A stretch of DNA of 38,796 nt from Clostridia bacterium (GTDB lineage: Bacteria > Bacillota > Clostridia > Oscillospirales > CAG-272). The stretch lies in contig JAFVRG010000017.1 in assembly GCA_017504405.1 (NCBI GenBank), forward strand, positions 1 to 38,796, read 5' to 3'. Below the pieces are notes generated by a model. That model did not search any database. It was not told the origin of the DNA and saw only the letters and a list, made by a program, of their open reading frames with translations. A program made the position numbers and the translations under genes. This document shows, in pieces, positions 31,904 through 38,796 of the stretch; position 1 is the stretch's first letter; every line of letters begins with the position of its first letter.

Positions 31904-32815
31904 ATGGCTAAAATAGTGGGAATAGGTGCGTGTGTTATGGACACGCTCTACAATATTCCAAGCTATCCCTGTGAGGATAGAAAAATGCGTGCTCTGGGTA
32001 GCAAACTCGCAGGGGGTGGTCCTGTAGCGACAGGACTTGTTGCGGCGGCGAAGCTCGGTGAGAGTGCGGCCTATATCGGAAATCTGTCTGACGACAGCGG
32101 CGGCGCATTTCTCATAAAGGATTTTGAAAAATACGGCGTTGATACCTCAAACGTAACGGTTGTTGAGGGGAAACGCTCCTTTACGTCGGTTTTGTGGCTG
32201 TCAGCTGATACGGGTACACGTACCTGCGTTTTCGATAAGGGTGACTTGCCCCCTCTTGCCTTAAACGGCGAACAGAGGACGGCGATTGCCAACGCAGAGC
32301 TTCTGATGGTTGACGGTAACGATATGGATGCGGCGGTAGAGGCGGCAAGGATTGCCCGTGAAAACAACATCCCAGTCCTTTACGATTGCGGCGGACTCTA
32401 CGAGGGAGTTGAACGTCTGCTTGCCCTGACGGATATAATGATTCCGTCCGAGGAGTTTGCCCTCGGTCACACAGGCTGTGCGGATGCTTTTGCTGCGGCA
32501 AAACGCCTGTGGGAGCAGTACTCACCGAGAATTATTGTAATAACTCAAGGTGAAAAGGGCGGAATTATATATGACGGAAAGGATACAACCGCATATCCCG
32601 TATATCCCGTCAAGGTTACCGATTCAAACGGCTCGGGCGATGTATTTCACGGGGCGTTTGCTGCGGCGGTGGTAAAGGGCTTTGACTATTTGCGTTGTGC
32701 CCGCTTTGCCAGCGCAGTATCTGCGCTGAAATGCACAGGCATCGGCGCGCGTGAGAGCACACCCGATTTTGAGACTACGCTCAATTTTATAAAGGAGAGA
32801 GGCTATGAGCTTTAA
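31904..32815 (+). CDS. PfkB family carbohydrate kinase
   Basis: 303-residue ribokinase-fold kinase. Substrate-binding N terminus IGACVMDTLYNIPSYPCEDRK, then the GG motif LAGGGPVATGL, and signature 2 DSNGSGDVFHGAFAAA with catalytic base D246 (Ser replaces the usual Ala before GD). The acceptor is unknown; the neighbours point to an IolC-like or tagatose-6-phosphate-kinase-like role, phosphorylating the substrate that the adjacent aldolase cleaves. Only a weak GGAAAGG ribosome site precedes the ATG, suggesting coupling to the aldolase gene. Its end overlaps the next gene by 11 bases. Confidence 0.88.
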   Translation: MAKIVGIGACVMDTLYNIPSYPCEDRKMRALGSKLAGGGPVATGLVAAAKLGESAAYIGNLSDDSGGAFLIKDFEKYGVDTSNVTVVEGKRSFTSVLWLSADTGTRTCVFDKGDLPPLALNGEQRTAIANAELLMVDGNDMDAAVEAARIARENNIPVLYDCGGLYEGVERLLALTDIMIPSEEFALGHTGCADAFAAAKRLWEQYSPRIIVITQGEKGGIIYDGKDTTAYPVYPVKVTDSNGSGDVFHGAFAAAVVKGFDYLRCARFASAVSALKCTGIGARESTPDFETTLNFIKERGYEL

Positions 32816-33599
32816 GAAAACTTACATCCCTAAAAACGGCTATACCCCTATATGCAAAATAGGTGAATGCTCGCTGAAAAGGCTCGAATTCGGAATAATC
32901 GAGCTGACCGAGGGACAGACACTGGAATTTGATACAAACGATAAGGAAACGGCATTTATAATGCTAAGAGGCCACGTTAACGTTTCGGTTAACGGCGATG
33001 TTTGGGAGAATGTCGGCAACAGGGCAAACGTTTTTGAAAACCGCAGGGCAGAGAGCTTTTATATGCCAAGGGAGCAGACCCTCTGTATAAAGGCGCTCGA
33101 CAGTGTGAAAATTGCGGTTGTTGCGACCCCCATAAAAGAGAAAACCGAGCCTCAGCTTCTGCGCTCGGACAGAGTACCCACAAAGCTTTTGGGTGTACCG
33201 CCGTTTCAGAGGGAAACGAGCTTTATTATCGACGGCACGACGAATGCAAAAATTCTCACTGTCGGAGAGGCTTATTGCACCGAGGGCAACTGGGCAGGCT
33301 TCCCCCCTCACAAGCACGATACGGACGATATGCCGAGCGAGTGCATTGCAGAGGAGATATACTACTTTTTGTTCAATCCCGAGCAGGGCTTTGCCGTTCA
33401 GTGCCTTTACACCGACGACGGCTCTGTTGATGAGGCGTACAGGGTGAAAAACGACGAGCTGGTGGAATTTCCCTACGGATACCATACAACCGTCGCAACT
33501 CCCGGATATCAGAGCTATTTTTTGTGGATGATGGCGGGCGATTATCAGGGATTTAACAGAAGAAATGACCCTGAACACGCTTGGATTGAAAATAAATAA
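32805..33599 (+). CDS. iolB: IolB-like 5-deoxy-glucuronate isomerase family protein
   Basis: 264 residues in the KduI/IolB bicupin family; IolB converts 5-deoxy-glucuronate to 2-deoxy-5-keto-gluconate in inositol breakdown. The metal site of the second cupin is visible: H169-x-H171 in FPPHKHDTDDMPSE, then the glutamate in AEEIYYF, and the late histidine in FPYGYHTTVATPG. The C-terminal LWMMAGDYQGF is typical of IolB. GGAGAG precedes the ATG, which overlaps the kinase gene. Inositol dehydrogenase, dehydratase and hydrolase genes (iolG, iolE, iolD) are absent here, so another uronate-like substrate is possible. Confidence 0.8.
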   Translation: MSFKKTYIPKNGYTPICKIGECSLKRLEFGIIELTEGQTLEFDTNDKETAFIMLRGHVNVSVNGDVWENVGNRANVFENRRAESFYMPREQTLCIKALDSVKIAVVATPIKEKTEPQLLRSDRVPTKLLGVPPFQRETSFIIDGTTNAKILTVGEAYCTEGNWAGFPPHKHDTDDMPSECIAEEIYYFLFNPEQGFAVQCLYTDDGSVDEAYRVKNDELVEFPYGYHTTVATPGYQSYFLWMMAGDYQGFNRRNDPEHAWIENK

Positions 33600-33616
33600 A
33601 ATAGTGGGAAAAAGAA

Positions 33617-34468
33617 ATGGTTGAATTAAGAAACAGGCATATTACCGTAAAAATAAGCGAGCTCGGCGCAGAGATAAAGAGCCTTGTATGTGACGGCAAG
33701 CCGAGGATATTCGAGGGCGACGATAAAATTTGGAAGGGCTCGGCTCCGATACTGTTCCCCATATGCAGCGGACTGCGTGACGATGAGTATTTTTATGAGG
33801 GAAAGCGTTACTCTATGCCTAAACACGGGTATGCAAAGACCTCTGTGTTCGAGCTCGAGAGTACATCGGACAGCTCGGCAACCTTTTTGCTCCGCTCAAA
33901 TGAAAAGAGCAGGGAAATCTATCCGTTTGATTACGAGCTGCGTGTCAGCTATCGCCTTGACGCAAATAAAATTTTTGTCGGATATGAGGTTAAAAACCTG
34001 ACCGACGGTGATATGTATTTTTCGATAGGCTCACACGAGGCGTATTTATGCCCCGAGGGTATAGAGGAATACGACGTTATTTTCCCGTCGGCGGAAACGC
34101 TGGAAACAACGCTCATTGACGAAAATGGCTTTGGTTATGACAAAAAAACAGTTATGACCGACAGCGATACCCTTCCCTTGAAAAATGAGTATTTCGAATA
34201 CGATGCGCTCATTTTTGAAAACATGAGGGCGAGAGAGGCGTTGATTAAGCACAGGTATTCCGACAGGGCGGTCAGGGTGAAATTCCCCGACACGTCCCTC
34301 ATTCTTTTGTGGACAAAGCCGGGTGCTCCCTATATATGCCTTGAACCCTGGTGCGGATATCCCGACCGCTTTGATGCGGACAAGAATTTTGCAACCAAGG
34401 AAGGAATAATCAAAATAGAAAAGGGAGGGCTCTGGAAAAAGGAGCACTCGATAGAGTTTTTAGGTTGA
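33617..34468 (+). CDS. Aldose 1-epimerase family protein (LacX-like)
   Basis: 283 residues, beta-sandwich galactose-mutarotase-like fold that interconverts the anomers of free sugars. Seen: PILFPICSGLRDDEYFYEGKRYSMPKHGYAKTSVFE at about 49-84, with the histidine of PKHG as the likely catalytic one, SIGSHEAYLCPEG near 137 with the second histidine, and CLEPWCGYPDR near 240 with the conserved Glu. It has no signal peptide and acts in the cytoplasm. Presence in a catabolic operon suggests that a cyclic aldose is an early intermediate. The preceding ribosome site is weak. Confidence 0.82.
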   Translation: MVELRNRHITVKISELGAEIKSLVCDGKPRIFEGDDKIWKGSAPILFPICSGLRDDEYFYEGKRYSMPKHGYAKTSVFELESTSDSSATFLLRSNEKSREIYPFDYELRVSYRLDANKIFVGYEVKNLTDGDMYFSIGSHEAYLCPEGIEEYDVIFPSAETLETTLIDENGFGYDKKTVMTDSDTLPLKNEYFEYDALIFENMRAREALIKHRYSDRAVRVKFPDTSLILLWTKPGAPYICLEPWCGYPDRFDADKNFATKEGIIKIEKGGLWKKEHSIEFLG

Positions 34469-34471
34469 TTT

Positions 34472-35131
34472 ATGCTTGAATTATTAAGAACAAAAAACCC
34501 CGACTTGAAGATATATTCGGTAAACGATGCGGAATTTTCCGATTACGGCAGAGTTGTCGCTGATATTGATGTATCGGAGCTTATATCCGTGGCGGAGGGG
34601 ATAGAAAATCCCGAGGGCGGTGGCTCTATGTACGTTGCGAGCGAGGAGCGCCTTGAGCGTTTGCCCATTGCAGAAGAAATAGCCGATAAAATATTTGGAA
34701 CGTTGCCGATAGAGCTCGGCTACTGTTGGGGACACAGCAATTACCTCAATGCGGTTGAATGGCACACCTCGAGCGAGGTGAACGTTGCGGTAACCCCCCT
34801 CGTGCTCATACTCGGCAAACGGAGCGACCTGTCAGACGGGCGTCTTGATTCCTCGGTAATGAAGGCGTTTTTCGTTCCCAAGGGCACCGTGATAGAGGTA
34901 TATGCAACCACCCTGCATTTCTGCCCCTGTGAGGTGCAGAGCGAGGGCTTTGGCTGTGTTGTTGCGCTTCCTGAGGGCACTAATCTTCCGCTTGACAGTG
35001 AGGTTGAGGATAAGCTCCTTTTCCGCAAAAACAAGTGGCTGATTGCTCATAACGAAAATGCGGCTCTCATAGCACGTGGCGCAATGCCCGGGTTAGGTGG
35101 CAAAAATTATAAATTATCATATCAGGAGTGA
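34472..35131 (+). CDS. DUF4867 family protein
   Basis: 219 residues, soluble. Composition and order fit DUF4867 as I remember it: YCWGHSNYLNAVEWHTSSEVNVAVTPLVLILGKRSD (about 88-123), then FVPKGTVIEVYATTLHFCPCEV (about 136-157), which has a cupin-like proline-glycine-x-hydrophobic pattern. His and Glu in HSNYLNAVEWH and the His before FCPC could bind a metal. Function is not established; the family appears beside sugar isomerases and kinases. A role as a sugar isomerase, lactonase or sensor is open. It starts 3 bases after the epimerase gene with no good ribosome site, suggesting translational coupling. Confidence 0.7.
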   Translation: MLELLRTKNPDLKIYSVNDAEFSDYGRVVADIDVSELISVAEGIENPEGGGSMYVASEERLERLPIAEEIADKIFGTLPIELGYCWGHSNYLNAVEWHTSSEVNVAVTPLVLILGKRSDLSDGRLDSSVMKAFFVPKGTVIEVYATTLHFCPCEVQSEGFGCVVALPEGTNLPLDSEVEDKLLFRKNKWLIAHNENAALIARGAMPGLGGKNYKLSYQE

Positions 35132-35134
35132 GGT

Positions 35135-36607
35135 ATGAGGTATCTTTTAGGTATAGATTTCGGAGGCGGAGCGTCGAAGGCAACGCTGATAAGCGAAAGC
35201 GGCAGCATTGTTGCCGAAAATACAGTCGAATATCAGACGCTTTATCCCGAGAAGGGAGCGTGCGAGCAGAATCCGTCTGATTGGATTTTTGCTCTGTGTG
35301 AGAATTGCAAGGCTATTTTGATGAAGAGCGGAGTATGCGCCGACAGCATAGCCGCCGTTGCGATTGATTCCGCCACGCATACCTCTCTGGTCTGCGACGG
35401 TAAATTTGCGCCGCTCCGCAACGCTATGCATTGGACGGATACGAGGAGCCGTGAGCAGGCGGAGCGTCTGTTCGATATGGCAGGAAAAGAAATCCTGGAT
35501 AAAACCTATCACCGTCCCGATACTATATGGACGTTGCCTCAGCTTCTTTGGCTCAAGGAAAATGAGCCTTACACCTTCTCAAAAATTCGCTATATCTTTT
35601 TTGAAAAGGATTATATACGCTACTATCTGACGGGCGTTTTTTGCACCGATTATATAGAGGCGGAGGGCAGTATGCTCTTCGACTGCAACAAAATGGAATG
35701 GGACGGAGATCTGTGCGCTCTTTGCGGTATAAGCCCAAAGATGCTTCCCCCTATCGTCTCGCCAACCGACACGGTTGGCAGAGTAACCGATTTCGCAGCA
35801 CAGGCAACAGGGCTTAGCGTCGGCACACCTGTTATATGCGGAACAACCGATACGGCAATGGAGGTCTTTGCCTCAGGCGCTGTAAGCAAGGGTGATATAA
35901 CCGTAAAGCTCGCAACTGCGGGAAGAATATGCGTTATAACCGATAAGCCATATCCTGACAGGCATCTTGTCAACTACTCACACGTTGTGGACGGACTGTG
36001 GTATCCCGGCACGGCAACGAAATCCTGTGCAGCATCTTACAGGTGGTACAGGGATACCTTCGGCGGGGACTACGCCGAGCTTGACGAATTGGCATCAAAG
36101 ATAGATATAGGCTGTGACGGACTCATCTTCCACCCCTATCTCAACGGCGAGCTGACGCCGTATGCCGACCCTATGCTGTGCGGAAGCTTTACGGGTGTAA
36201 GAGCAACACATACGAAAGCGCACTTTACCCGTGCTGTTTTAGAGGGGGTTACTTATTCGCTTCTTGACAGTAAGAAATATCTTGACTCGCTAAACATTAA
36301 ACATAATGCGGTTGCAACCGCTATCGGAGGCGGAACCAAAGGACGGCTCTGGCGTCAGATGATAGCAGATGCGCTCGGCATAGTTTTGAGAACAACGTAC
36401 AGCAGTGATTCCTCGCTCGGCTCTGCAATGCTCGCAGGTATCGCCGCCGGCATATTCAAGGATGAAAATGATGCGGTGTCTAAATGCGTGAGAGCGAGAG
36501 ATATAGTTTACCCTAATCCCGAAAATACCGCTAAATACGAGAGGGTGTTTGAGATTTATAAGGAAATTCACGATGCCCTCGCACCGATTTACTCTAAGGA
36601 GAGATAA
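35135..36607 (+). CDS. FGGY family carbohydrate kinase (xylulokinase-like)
   Basis: 490-residue two-domain sugar kinase. The N-terminal phosphate-binding loop reads LLGIDFGGGASKATL; IDSATHTSLVC and NAMHWTDTRSREQAERL follow, with D in WTDTR near the expected catalytic region. The C-terminal domain shows PVICGTTDTAMEVFASGAV, EGVTYSLLDS and AIGGGTKGRLWRQMIADALG, the FGGY nucleotide-binding segment. It likely phosphorylates a ketose made by the isomerase. GGAG precedes the ATG by 7-8 bases. The exact sugar cannot be told; xylulose, fuculose and rhamnulose kinases all share this pattern. Confidence 0.85.
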   Translation: MRYLLGIDFGGGASKATLISESGSIVAENTVEYQTLYPEKGACEQNPSDWIFALCENCKAILMKSGVCADSIAAVAIDSATHTSLVCDGKFAPLRNAMHWTDTRSREQAERLFDMAGKEILDKTYHRPDTIWTLPQLLWLKENEPYTFSKIRYIFFEKDYIRYYLTGVFCTDYIEAEGSMLFDCNKMEWDGDLCALCGISPKMLPPIVSPTDTVGRVTDFAAQATGLSVGTPVICGTTDTAMEVFASGAVSKGDITVKLATAGRICVITDKPYPDRHLVNYSHVVDGLWYPGTATKSCAASYRWYRDTFGGDYAELDELASKIDIGCDGLIFHPYLNGELTPYADPMLCGSFTGVRATHTKAHFTRAVLEGVTYSLLDSKKYLDSLNIKHNAVATAIGGGTKGRLWRQMIADALGIVLRTTYSSDSSLGSAMLAGIAAGIFKDENDAVSKCVRARDIVYPNPENTAKYERVFEIYKEIHDALAPIYSKER

Positions 36608-36615
36608 AGCAGCAA

Positions 36616-38007
36616 ATGAAGATTGTTGTGTGTATCCGTCAGGGACTTGACGGAGAAATAAATCCCTTTGACGCATGCGCCTATGAGGAGGCACTCCGCA
36701 TAAAAGGGGCGGAAATAACCCTGCTCAGTATGGCGCCCGAGAGCGCGCGGGATTTTCTCTTGCGCCTGACACGCCTTGGAGCGAGGAGAGCGGTGCTTTT
36801 GTCCGACAGGGCATTTGCAGGTGCGGATACCCTCGCTACCGCTTATACGCTCTCACTGGCAATTAAGAAACTGTCCCCCGACCTCATATTCTGCGGACGC
36901 CAGACGCTTGTCGGCGATACTGCGCAGACAGGGCCTATGCTCTCGGTTTATGCAAACGCATCTCTTATAACCAATGTCATGAGTATTGAAAGAATAGAGG
37001 AAAAAATCACCTGCACGACGAGAGATATGGGGGTAAGGAGCGTATCGCTTCCCGCCCTTCTGACAGTTGAGAGAATAAACACCCTACGCCTGCCGAGCAT
37101 AATGTCGAGGGTTGGAAAGATAGAGGTCTGGAACGCAGAGGACGTCGGCGCTGATGCCGACAGATGCGGACTCCACGGCTCACCCACACGTGTCATCCGT
37201 ACCTTTGAAAACGAGGGGGGGCGCCGTAAATGTGTGTTTATACAGCCGAGCGAATTAAAAAGCACGGTTGCAAATGCGATAGAAAAAGGCAGAGAGGTCC
37301 CCGATACGGTTAAGCGCTCGGAGGAAAAACTGCCGCACGTCATTTCCGTTGGGGAGACCCCCCTCGAATTTGCGAGGACAGTATGCGATAAAATAACCGT
37401 AATTGATATGACGGATGCCGATGATATTGCATTGAAGATAAGGGAAAAATCCCCCGATGCAGTTTTATGGGGCAGTGATTCCCGTTCAAAGGAGCTTTCA
37501 GCGCGGGTCAGCGCAATGCTGGGACTCGGGCTCTGCGCCGACTGTACCGAGCTGTCCGTAGAAAACGGACGTTTAATAATGTACCGCCCCGCTCTTTCGG
37601 GCAGTATAATAGCAAAAATTGAGAGCAGAACAATCCCTGCTATGGCAACGGTACGCACAGTTACAGAGAGCCGTGACGTGATAATCGCTGTCGGATACGG
37701 AGCAAGGGACTCGCTTGACGGTCTGTCAAAAATGGCAGAGAGCATGAGCGCAGAGGTTTTGTCAACACGAAAGCTCGTCGATAACGGATATATGCCGTAC
37801 CACACTCAGGTAGGGCTCACGGGCAGGACGGTAGCACCACCCGTTTACGTAGCAGTAGGTGTGCACGGTGCTGTTCATCACATTGCAGGAATGCAGAGGG
37901 CAAAAACTGTAATAGCGGTAAATCCCGACAGGGGTGCACCAATATTCGATTACGCAGATTTTGGTATCCTGTCAACCGCCGAGGAGCTGCTCGGCGAGTG
38001 GAATTGA
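36616..38007 (+). CDS. Single-chain electron transfer flavoprotein (EtfB-EtfA fusion)
   Basis: 463 residues. The first half (about 1-225) is EtfB-like: MKIVVCIRQ, the AMP/FAD-binding GADTLATAYTLSLAIKKL, LIFCGRQTLVGDTAQTGPMLS and LPALLTVER. The second half (about 230-463) is EtfA-like, ending in the FAD-binding core VGLTGRTVAPPVYVAVGVHG, HHIAGMQ, VNPDRGAPIFDYADFGIL. ETF is usually two subunits; here both are one chain with a shortened alpha N-terminal part. Last gene of the operon, followed by a terminator; no membrane ETF:quinone oxidoreductase is adjacent. The likely partner is the GlcD-like flavoprotein at 28517. Whether it bifurcates electrons cannot be judged from sequence reading alone. 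Confidence 0.85.
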   Translation: MKIVVCIRQGLDGEINPFDACAYEEALRIKGAEITLLSMAPESARDFLLRLTRLGARRAVLLSDRAFAGADTLATAYTLSLAIKKLSPDLIFCGRQTLVGDTAQTGPMLSVYANASLITNVMSIERIEEKITCTTRDMGVRSVSLPALLTVERINTLRLPSIMSRVGKIEVWNAEDVGADADRCGLHGSPTRVIRTFENEGGRRKCVFIQPSELKSTVANAIEKGREVPDTVKRSEEKLPHVISVGETPLEFARTVCDKITVIDMTDADDIALKIREKSPDAVLWGSDSRSKELSARVSAMLGLGLCADCTELSVENGRLIMYRPALSGSIIAKIESRTIPAMATVRTVTESRDVIIAVGYGARDSLDGLSKMAESMSAEVLSTRKLVDNGYMPYHTQVGLTGRTVAPPVYVAVGVHGAVHHIAGMQRAKTVIAVNPDRGAPIFDYADFGILSTAEELLGEWN

Positions 38008-38038
38008 TAGGTGATTGCAACAAAATGTTTTGTAATGT

Positions 38039-38076
38039 TTGCACAAAAGCGAGAAAAAACTTTTGTGCAATTTTAC
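38039..38076 (+). terminator. Terminator of the ten-gene operon
   Basis: ttgcacaaaag (38039-38049) pairs perfectly with cttttgtgcaa (38060-38070), followed by ttttac. It lies 31 bases past the ETF stop. Confidence 0.85.
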
Positions 38077-38093
38077 TTATTACGGACTTCAAT

Positions 38094-38126
38094 AGTAGAA
38101 TATGTCAACTGTTGAGTAGAATATGT
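38094..38126. promoter_or_regulatory. Repeated motif upstream of the solute-binding lipoprotein gene
   Basis: agtagaatatgt occurs at 38094-38105 and again at 38115-38126, a 21-bp offset (two helical turns), ending 2 bases before the -35 box at 38129. The first copy extends to the 17-mer also found at 17694-17710. Position and spacing suit an activator or repressor site. Confidence 0.45.
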
Positions 38127-38128
38127 TG

Positions 38129-38156
38129 TTGATTTTCAATTAATATAAGCTATAAT
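38129..38156 (+). promoter_or_regulatory. Promoter of the solute-binding lipoprotein gene
   Basis: TTGATT (38129-38134), 16-bp spacer, TATAAT (38151-38156). It gives a leader of about 80 bases before the ATG, with no known riboswitch seen. Confidence 0.7.
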
Positions 38157-38244
38157 AAATGTGTGAACAGTTTGAATTTTGGCAGGTCACTTTAACAGTT
38201 GACGGTGAAAACAGTCACGAAATATCAAAAAGGAGATAATTTGC

Positions 38245-38796
38245 ATGAAAAACAAGATTGTAAGACTTTTGTGTCTTATGCTCGCTTTGATTTTCCTCAC
38301 TAGCGGTCTGGTTGCTTGTTCGGATGAGGACGACGGCGACGACGCTCCTCCGCAGGCAGTAACCGGTACGGGTGAGGAGCGCTTCAACGGCGTTAATTTC
38401 GACGGAAAGACCATTAAGATTTGCATGTCCAGAAATCAGGATCCGGAGCGTAACGGCGTTTCTACCGCAAAGTACATGAACGGTATTGAGGACAATGATC
38501 AGAAAAATGAAAACGACCCTATACTTATGGCGGCGTACAACAGAAACGAGTACGTTAAGGGCAAGCTGGGGCTCAACGTCGAGTACACCTACTTAAATGA
38601 AAATACAGGTGAACTCGCAGGAGCTATCAAAACCAAATACGATGCCAACGACGGCTTTGCCGATTGTATTGCGAATATGACCGCTGGCGTTGCACGTGTA
38701 ATGATGATGGGTATACTCGCAAACTGTAACAGAACAGATGTTACCAACTATTTCGACTTTACCGATAAGAGCTGGTTTGCAGACGTTTTGCAGGCA
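38245..38796 (+). CDS. Solute-binding-protein-like lipoprotein (partial, runs off the window)
   Basis: First 184 residues of a gene cut by the window edge. The signal peptide ends in lipobox LVAC (residue 25), followed by an acidic linker (SDEDDGDD). The mature part begins with NFDGKTIKICMSRNQD, and AYNRNEYVKGKLGLNVEY and FADCIANMTAGVARVMMMGILAN fit the first lobe of family 1 extracellular solute-binding proteins. AAGGAG lies 9 bases before the ATG. It follows the catabolic operon but has its own promoter, so it may or may not serve the same substrate; permease genes could lie beyond the edge. Confidence 0.75.
   Translation, partial: MKNKIVRLLCLMLALIFLTSGLVACSDEDDGDDAPPQAVTGTGEERFNGVNFDGKTIKICMSRNQDPERNGVSTAKYMNGIEDNDQKNENDPILMAAYNRNEYVKGKLGLNVEYTYLNENTGELAGAIKTKYDANDGFADCIANMTAGVARVMMMGILANCNRTDVTNYFDFTDKSWFADVLQA

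Noticed and set aside
31062..33599. Complete myo-inositol catabolic pathway
   Set aside because: Only IolB-, IolC- and IolJ-like steps are present; dehydrogenase, dehydratase, hydrolase and methylmalonate-semialdehyde dehydrogenase genes are missing from the window.

Overview
The window looks like chromosomal DNA of an anaerobic, Gram-positive, gut-type member of the Clostridia, probably Oscillospirales-like. The support is: strong GGAGG-type ribosome sites, many TTGACA-17-TATAAT promoters, short U-run terminators, lipoproteins with LVSC/LVAC/LTSC lipoboxes, an archaeal/eukaryotic-type ProS with a zinc-finger tail, a DUF4830 protein, and a MetH without its activation domain beside a separate activation protein. 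The genus cannot be fixed from sequence alone.

Layout. 1-1007: no convincing gene; hairpin-rich DNA that looks like the decayed edge of a mobile element. 1008-4923 (minus): methionine operon metF - B12 methionine-synthase activation protein - metH. 5229-6350 (minus): membrane acyltransferase with a perfect consensus promoter. 6432-6912: three direct palindrome-rich repeats next to a tRNA-Glu(CTC) gene. 7216-8190: family 2 glycosyltransferase. 8214-11958 (minus): DUF4830 protein, a Thr-linker lipoprotein with a CBM9-like domain, a 77-residue membrane protein and a DUF2156 protein. 12018-12638: small M50-type intramembrane metalloprotease. 12826-16898: potABCD spermidine/putrescine ABC operon. 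16938-17600: a tandem stem-loop array, an 80-residue HTH protein, and upstream of it a strongly structured leader or small RNA with its own promoter and terminator. 17857-22130: a 1372-residue secreted protein with two LamG-like modules, then a 45-residue peptide gene. 22330-24516 (minus): mscL with a long coiled tail, and proS. 24773-26050: type Ic aspartate aminotransferase. 26112-26939 (minus): AraC-family regulator. 27089-38007: ten-gene catabolic operon. 38245-end: start of a lipoprotein resembling an extracellular solute-binding protein.

The main candidate system is the ten-gene operon and its divergent AraC regulator. It joins a fucose/arabinose-isomerase-family protein, a class II aldolase, a PfkB kinase, an IolB-like isomerase, an aldose-epimerase-like protein, a DUF4867 protein and an FGGY kinase to a redox module: a GlcD-like flavoprotein, a GlcF-like Fe-S protein that has lost its second CCG motif, and a single-chain EtfB-EtfA fusion. 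I infer an ETF-linked oxidation feeding isomerisation, two phosphorylations and aldol cleavage of an unidentified sugar, sugar acid or cyclitol product. Three TTTTTTRCA direct repeats 20 and 21 bp apart lie between regulator and operon as likely operator sites.

Other points of interest are the candidate structured RNA at 17409-17565, the short peptide gene at 21993, the stem-loop array at 16938, and a 17-bp motif shared by the promoter regions of the LamG protein and the solute-binding lipoprotein.
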